Assembly (NCBI GenBank): GCA_963823535.1
Contig: CAWGLZ010000006.1
Location: 930,001 to 994,000, forward strand
Length of the DNA: 64,000 nt
Origin: RPQJ01 sp963823535
GTDB taxonomy: Bacteria; Pseudomonadota; Gammaproteobacteria; Steroidobacterales; Steroidobacteraceae
Direction of reading: 5' to 3'
Shown here in pieces: positions 59,602 to 64,000 of the stretch (the first letter of the stretch is position 1; the number at the start of each line of letters is the position of its first letter). The notes beneath the pieces were generated by a model. It worked only from the letters and a program-made list of their open reading frames with translations, searched no databases and was not told the DNA's origin. A program made the position numbers and the translations under genes.

Positions 59602-61620
59602 CTACGCGGCGAGGCCCATCTGACGCAGCAACGGCTCGATCGCGGGCTCGCGCCCGCGGAACTCGACGAAGGCTTCCATCGCGTCGCGGCTGCCGCCGCG
59701 CTCGAGGATCGCGTGCAGGAAGCGTCGCGCCGTCGCAGGGTCGAAGACGCCATGCTCCTCGAACGCGCCGAACGCGTCCGCCGAGAGGACCTCGGCCCAC
59801 TTGTAGCTGTAGTAGCCGGCGGCATATCCGCCGGAGAATACGTGCTGGAAGCTGTGCGGAAAGCGGTTGAACTCCGGCGCACGGATCACGGCCACGGCCT
59901 CGCGAACCTCGGCGAGGGTCTCGGCGATGCGCGGCGGGACGCCGGGGACGTACTCGGCATGCAGGCGGAAGTCGAACAGTGCGAACTCGAGCTGACGCAC
60001 GGTCTGCATGCCCGCCTGGAAGGTCCGGCTCGCCTGCAGGCGGACCAGCATTTCGTGCGGCAGCGCTTCACTGGTCTCCACGTGGGCCGAGATGAGCGGC
60101 AGGACCTCGTCGCGCCAGGCGAAGTTCTCCATGAACTGGCTCGGCAGCTCGACGGCATCCCAGGGCACCCCGTTGATCCCGGCGACGCTCGGGCAACCGA
60201 CCCGGGTCAGCAGGTGGTGCAGGCCGTGGCCGAACTCGTGGAACAGCGTCAGGACCTCGTAGTGCGTCAGCAGCGACGGCTGCTCGCCCGTGGGCGGGGA
60301 GAAGTTGCAGACCAGGTACGCCACCGGCAGGGCGCCCGTCCCGGCAAGTTCGATGCGACCGACGCACTGGTCCATCCAGGCGCCGCCGCGCTTCTTCGGC
60401 CGCGCGTACAGGTCGAGGAAAAAGCCCCCGCGCGGGGTGCCGTCGCGCTCGAGTACGTCGAAGTAGCGCACGTCGGGGTGATAGGCCTCGACGGACGGAT
60501 TGGCGACGATGCGCACGCCATACAGCCGCATCACCACGGTGAACAGTCCCGCCAGCACGCGCGGCAGCGGGAAATACGGCCGCAGGGCTTCCTCGGAGAC
60601 TTGCAGGCGCTCGCTGCGCATGCGCTCCGAGTAGAAGGCCACATCCCAGGCCTCCAGTGGCCGACCCGCGAATGCCTGCAGCTCCGCATACTCGCGCTCG
60701 GCGGCCGGCCGGCTCACCCGCGCCAGCCGCTGCAGGAATTCGATCACTTCCGCAGGGTCGCGGGCCATCTTGGTGGCGAGCGACGACTCGGCGAAGTTCG
60801 CGAAGCCGACGAGCTCGGCCGCTTCGTGCCGCAGCGCGAGGATCTCCGCCATGAGCGGGCCGTTGTCCCACTGCCCGGCGTGCGGTCCGCGGTCCGACGC
60901 GCGCGTGACCCAGGCTTCGTAGAACTCGCGACGCAGCGGTCCGCTCACCGCATGCGTGAGCACGGCCTGGTACGTCGGGGCATCCAGCGACAGCCGCCAT
61001 CCGTCCTGGCCTGCCGCCTGCGCCGCCTCGCGAGCGCGTCGCAGGGCATTGGCCGGCAGGCCCGCGAGTTCCTGCTCGTCGCTCACGTGCCGCGACCATG
61101 CATTGGTCGCATCGAGCACGTTCTCGTCGAACTTGGCCTGCACGGTGGCGAGGCGTTCCATGACTTCACGGAATCGCTGCTTGCGGTCCGGTGGCAATGA
61201 GACCCCGGCCAGCCTGAAGTCCCGCAGCGCGTTGTCCACGACCTTCTTGTGCTCGGGTACCAGCGACGGGCCTTCCCGGTCGGCCACCGACTGGTAGGCC
61301 GCGCACAGGCGCTCGTTCTGGCCGAGTTCCGTGTGGTAGGCGGTCAGCAGCGGAAGACAGGCGTTGTAGGCCGCGCGCAGTTCGTCGTCGTTCATGACCC
61401 CGTTCAGGTGCCCGACGGGAGACCACGCGCGCGCCAGGTTGTGGTGCATGCGCTCGAGCGGCACGACCAGCGTTTCCCAGCGGTCCTCGCCTGCCTCGAG
61501 CAGCGCGGCGATCTCGTGCCGGTTGCGGTCGAGCAGCTCGCGAATGGCCGGTTCCGCGTGGCTCGCCCGGATCTGGCCGAAGGCGGGGAGCGGGGTGTCG
61601 ATGAGCAGCGGGTTGGTCAT
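59602..61620 (-). CDS. prlC: Oligopeptidase A (M3 family)
   Basis: A 672-residue cytoplasmic zinc metallopeptidase that degrades peptides including cleaved signal peptides. The zinc motif LFHEFGHGLHHLLT (HExxH) lies near residue 460, with the third ligand Glu downstream. NPLLIDTPLPAFGQIRASHAEPAI is the family N-terminus. Length is normal. In an apparent unit with LemA, the GIDE protein and xthA. Confidence 0.95.
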   Translation of the reverse strand: MTNPLLIDTPLPAFGQIRASHAEPAIRELLDRNRHEIAALLEAGEDRWETLVVPLERMHHNLARAWSPVGHLNGVMNDDELRAAYNACLPLLTAYHTELGQNERLCAAYQSVADREGPSLVPEHKKVVDNALRDFRLAGVSLPPDRKQRFREVMERLATVQAKFDENVLDATNAWSRHVSDEQELAGLPANALRRAREAAQAAGQDGWRLSLDAPTYQAVLTHAVSGPLRREFYEAWVTRASDRGPHAGQWDNGPLMAEILALRHEAAELVGFANFAESSLATKMARDPAEVIEFLQRLARVSRPAAEREYAELQAFAGRPLEAWDVAFYSERMRSERLQVSEEALRPYFPLPRVLAGLFTVVMRLYGVRIVANPSVEAYHPDVRYFDVLERDGTPRGGFFLDLYARPKKRGGAWMDQCVGRIELAGTGALPVAYLVCNFSPPTGEQPSLLTHYEVLTLFHEFGHGLHHLLTRVGCPSVAGINGVPWDAVELPSQFMENFAWRDEVLPLISAHVETSEALPHEMLVRLQASRTFQAGMQTVRQLEFALFDFRLHAEYVPGVPPRIAETLAEVREAVAVIRAPEFNRFPHSFQHVFSGGYAAGYYSYKWAEVLSADAFGAFEEHGVFDPATARRFLHAILERGGSRDAMEAFVEFRGREPAIEPLLRQMGLAA

Positions 61621-61660
61621 TGCGCGGGTCCGTTACGGCGTCAGGACCGCTATTCTAGGC

Positions 61661-62563
61661 TCAGCCGAAGAACCCCTGCAGCAGCCAGCCGAGCGCGTAG
61701 ACCGCCACGGCGAAACCCGCGAAAGCCAGGATCGCGCGACGGCGATAGCGCCGCGCGACATCCGTCTCGCGGAACGCCGCGATCAGGAACAAATGGCCGC
61801 TGTCCGGGCGTCCGAGGACGTTGAGGGCGGTCCCGGCGGGGCGCTCGATGTGCCGCTGGGTGACCGCATCCCGCGCCTCCTGCCGGGCACGCTCCCATTC
61901 CTCGAGACTGACGTGACCGTCGCCGTCGGCGTCGAAGCGCTCGGCGAGCTGCGCCTGGTCCTGCTTCCATTCCGCGAGCAGCGCGGTGACCTCGGCCTGC
62001 AGGTCGCGTTGCCCGGCGGCCGTGTGGGTGCGGAACTGGCCGAGCACGTACACGTGCTCGTGCTCGTAGATGCGCTCCTCGTAGTAGCGGTACTCGCGCT
62101 CGCCGAAGGGGTTGCGGGGCTGGCCCATTGGCCCGGTCGGCCAGGGGGCGTCGCCGTACCAGGTGGTGGACTCCCCGGTCAGGATCTCGGCGCCCGAGGG
62201 TTGCACGATGCATTCGCCCGTGCCGTCCTCGAGCAGGAACGGCTGCTCCGAGCGGCCGGAATTGACCGTCTGCCAGGTCGCCCGGCGCTTGCCCGGCGAA
62301 CCCGATCCTGTTCGCCGCTGGACGCGATAGCGCCACCAGACGCAGGGTCGCTGCGTGAGCGGCGCGAGGTTCCGTGAGCCGTCGAGTGCGCGGCAGCGGC
62401 CGCCGAGCTCGACGTAGCCCTGGGCGGCGGAGCGGATGCGCGAGGTCGGAGTGTCCTCGACCATGCGCGCGACGTGCAGCCAGCGGAAGGCATACCAGCC
62501 GCCGCCGCCGACGGCGACCCCGAGCACCAGCAGCCAGAACCAGAGATCCGACGGATCAGCCAA
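61661..62563 (-). CDS. GIDE-domain membrane protein with an EF-hand
   Basis: A 300-residue protein with an N-terminal membrane segment (about 7-27) and a C-terminal one (about 275-297). A GIDE-type region (about 35-180) includes LTQRPCVWWRYRVQ and FLLEDGTGECIVQPSGAEI. Between it and the last helix sits a canonical calcium loop, DADGDGHVSLEE (211-222), so it may bind calcium. The start is TTG at 62563, overlapping the lemA stop by eight bases; the next Met lies beyond the membrane segment. Prokaryotic GIDE proteins commonly pair with LemA; there is no RING finger here, so the ubiquitin-ligase name does not apply. Confidence 0.8.
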   Translation of the reverse strand: MADPSDLWFWLLVLGVAVGGGGWYAFRWLHVARMVEDTPTSRIRSAAQGYVELGGRCRALDGSRNLAPLTQRPCVWWRYRVQRRTGSGSPGKRRATWQTVNSGRSEQPFLLEDGTGECIVQPSGAEILTGESTTWYGDAPWPTGPMGQPRNPFGEREYRYYEERIYEHEHVYVLGQFRTHTAAGQRDLQAEVTALLAEWKQDQAQLAERFDADGDGHVSLEEWERARQEARDAVTQRHIERPAGTALNVLGRPDSGHLFLIAAFRETDVARRYRRRAILAFAGFAVAVYALGWLLQGFFG

Positions 62564-63128
62564 ACAGCTTGCCCAGGTCCACGTCGCGCTTCTGTTCCTC
62601 GGTGAACTCGAGCAGCGCCTGCGTCTTGAAGTCGAACAGCCGGGCCACGATCAGGTCGGGGAAGGTCTGGATGCGGATGTTGTTGAGGTTGACGGCCTCG
62701 TTGTACAGCTCGCGACGATCGGCGATGGCGTTCTCGAGTTCCGTGATGCGGCCCTGCAGGTGGCGGAAGCTCTGGTCCGCCTTGAGGTCGGGATAGTTCT
62801 CGGCCACGGCGAACAGCCGGCCGAGCCCCTCACGCAACTGCTGTTCGGCGGCGCCGAGCGCCGTCACGTCCCCGCTGCCCTGCGCCCGGAAGACGGCCGA
62901 CCGGGCCTGCATGACCCGTTCGAGCGTTTCCTGCTCGTAGGCCATGTAGCGTTTGCAGGTCTCGACCAGCTTCGGGAGCTCGTCGTGCCGCTGCGTGAGC
63001 AGCACGTCGATGTTCGACCAGGCCTTGCGGACGTTCTCCCGCAGTGCGACCAGGCCGTTGTAGATGCGCACGACATAGACCGCTGCGACGAACAGCAGGG
63101 CCAGGAGCAACAGCGTTACGACGATCAC
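62556..63128 (-). CDS. LemA-family protein
   Basis: A 190-residue LemA protein with one N-terminal membrane segment (about 2-22) and a long helical cytoplasmic or periplasmic domain. It has the signature YNGLVALRENVRKAWSNIDVLL and a C-terminal helical bundle ending VDLGKLFG. The start is GTG. Function not established. Confidence 0.92.
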   Translation of the reverse strand: MIVVTLLLLALLFVAAVYVVRIYNGLVALRENVRKAWSNIDVLLTQRHDELPKLVETCKRYMAYEQETLERVMQARSAVFRAQGSGDVTALGAAEQQLREGLGRLFAVAENYPDLKADQSFRHLQGRITELENAIADRRELYNEAVNLNNIRIQTFPDLIVARLFDFKTQALLEFTEEQKRDVDLGKLFG

Positions 63129-63231
63129 GGTTCGTTATCCTCCGGGCTCGGTGTGCCCACGGTGCGCAAGATTGCAGTGTAGCGGCGTCGAGCGTCTACA
63201 CTATGGGTCGCAGATTCGTGGATTTTCGGCC

Positions 63232-63762
63232 ATGCCTACCCATCCGTACCGCGGCGTCCACCCCACCCTGGCCGAGGGCGTCTACGTCGACCCCACGGCC
63301 GTGGTGATCGGCGACGTGGAACTCGCCCGCGACGTCTCCATCTGGCCGATGGCGGTGGTGCGGGGCGACGTCAACTATATCCGCATCGGGGCGCGCAGCA
63401 ACGTGCAGGACGGCAGCGTGCTGCACGTGACGCGCCCGTATCCCGGCAGCGACGCCGGCTGGCCGCTGCTGATCGGCGAGGACGTGGTGATCGCCCACAA
63501 GGTGACCGTGCACGGCTGCACGATCGGCCACCGGGTGCTGGTGGGTATCGGGGCCATCGTGCTCGATGGCGCGGTCGTCGAGGACGAGGTGATGATCGGC
63601 GCCGGCAGCGTCGTGACGCCGGGGAAACGACTCGCCTCCGGCGGCCTGTATCTCGGCAATCCGGCGCGGCGGGCCCGCGACCTGACCGCAGCGGAGATCG
63701 CGCGCATCCCCGTGATGGCGGGTTTCTACGTCGACCTCAAGAACGAGTACGCGGTCCCGTAG
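63232..63762 (+). CDS. Gamma-class carbonic anhydrase family protein
   Basis: A 176-residue left-handed beta-helix trimer subunit. The metal histidines fit VLHVTRPY (His about 65) and AHKVTVHGCTIGH (about 85-97), matching His81/117/122 of the archetype. RGDVNYIRIGARSNVQDGS gives the hexapeptide repeats. It lacks the acidic loop of archetypal Cam, so activity is not assured; such YrdA/CaiE-like proteins often sit beside aroE. Its 3' end overlaps the convergent aroE by 26 bp. Confidence 0.9.
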   Translation: MPTHPYRGVHPTLAEGVYVDPTAVVIGDVELARDVSIWPMAVVRGDVNYIRIGARSNVQDGSVLHVTRPYPGSDAGWPLLIGEDVVIAHKVTVHGCTIGHRVLVGIGAIVLDGAVVEDEVMIGAGSVVTPGKRLASGGLYLGNPARRARDLTAAEIARIPVMAGFYVDLKNEYAVP

Positions 63763-64000
63763 CGGCGCGTCGCTTGAGCGCCTCGAGCACCGGCGCCGTG
63801 TCCGGCCGGACGCCGCGCCAGAGCTCGAACGATTCCGCGCCCTGCTCGACCAGCATGCCCCAGCCCTGCTCGGCCCGCCCGGCGCCGAGCCGGAGTGCCC
63901 AGGCCACGAACGGCGTGTCGCCCACCCCGTACGACATGTCGTAGCAGGTGGTCATCGAGTCCACGACGTCGATCGGGACGACGGGCACCTCGCCGCGCAG
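63737..64000 (-). CDS. aroE: Shikimate dehydrogenase, C-terminal part (gene runs off the right edge)
   Basis: The last roughly 88 residues of AroE, which reduces 3-dehydroshikimate with NADPH in the chorismate pathway. CYDMSYGVGDTPFVAWAL and the NADP/substrate motif GMLVEQGAESFELWRG are characteristic; the Gln of EQGAESF contacts shikimate. The N-terminus lies beyond the window. It ends inside the carbonic anhydrase gene on the other strand. Confidence 0.93.
   Translation of the reverse strand: MRGEVPVVPIDVVDSMTTCYDMSYGVGDTPFVAWALRLGAGRAEQGWGMLVEQGAESFELWRGVRPDTAPVLEALKRRAATGPRTRS

Noticed and set aside
1..64000. tRNA, rRNA, phage or integrative element boundaries
   Set aside because: No tRNA cloverleaf or rRNA segment was recognised by reading, and apart from one insertion sequence there are no integrase or phage genes. 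XerC is the chromosomal dimer-resolution enzyme by context.

Overview
The window is high-G+C chromosomal DNA that looks like a gammaproteobacterium of the Xanthomonadales/Nevskiales/Chromatiales grade. This is inferred from the ubiB-ubiJ-ubiE cluster next to hslVU, the xerC-DUF484-dapF string, and hemCDXY downstream of an AlgZ/AlgR-type pair. No rRNA, tRNA or CRISPR array was seen. Genes are dense, and stop/start overlaps of 1-14 bp are common.

Layout. 1-2170: end of an Mla-type phospholipid transport operon (ATPase, MCE protein, lipoprotein). 2192-3250: a MerR regulator with a B12-binding domain of the CarH/LitR photoreceptor type, with a perfect inverted repeat and what looks like a roughly 50-nt small-RNA unit upstream. 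3252-5402: a two-domain c-di-GMP enzyme. 5618-7563: M15 peptidase, DUF2007 protein and hotdog protein. 7621-16424 (minus strand): SDR, dapF, DUF484, xerC, hslV, hslU, DUF971, ubiE, ubiJ, ubiB. 16490-17539: ferredoxin-reductase flavoprotein. 17556-25996 (minus): DUF4124 protein, beta-hydroxyacid dehydrogenase, LytS/AlgZ kinase, LytTR/AlgR regulator, AI-2E-family permease, hemC, hemD, hemX, hemY. 26123-27442: a complete ISL3-family insertion sequence with an exact 8-bp target duplication, sitting in the T-tract of the amtB terminator. 27524-30525: glnK-amtB behind a sigma-54 promoter, then ubiK and a GST. 30532-39303: a sulfide/persulfide-response locus, with an ArsR repressor of SqrR/BigR type plus a TSUP exporter, divergent from rhodanese, DUF2892, RND adaptor, RND pump, sulfide:quinone oxidoreductase and TolC. 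39304-39728: intergenic region with three long palindromes. 39729-44482 (minus): class III aminotransferase, GlcD-like flavoprotein, D-aminoacylase-like hydrolase. 44529-51237: a complete trpEGDCFBA operon with a classical attenuator (leader peptide with three Trp codons), followed by a LOG-family gene. 51804-53853: an OmpR/EnvZ-type two-component pair. 53973-57462: three secreted proteins of unknown function. 57721-63128 (minus): HD protein, ExoIII, oligopeptidase A, GIDE-domain protein, LemA. 63232-64000: gamma carbonic anhydrase and the 3' end of aroE.

Most of the window is housekeeping: ubiquinone, heme, tryptophan, diaminopimelate, proteolysis, nitrogen. The parts most worth a second look are the sulfide-linked RND operon with its operator-overlapped divergent promoters, the B12-photoreceptor regulator with its adjacent small transcription unit, the palindrome cluster at 39337-39696, and the secreted unknowns at 53973-57462.
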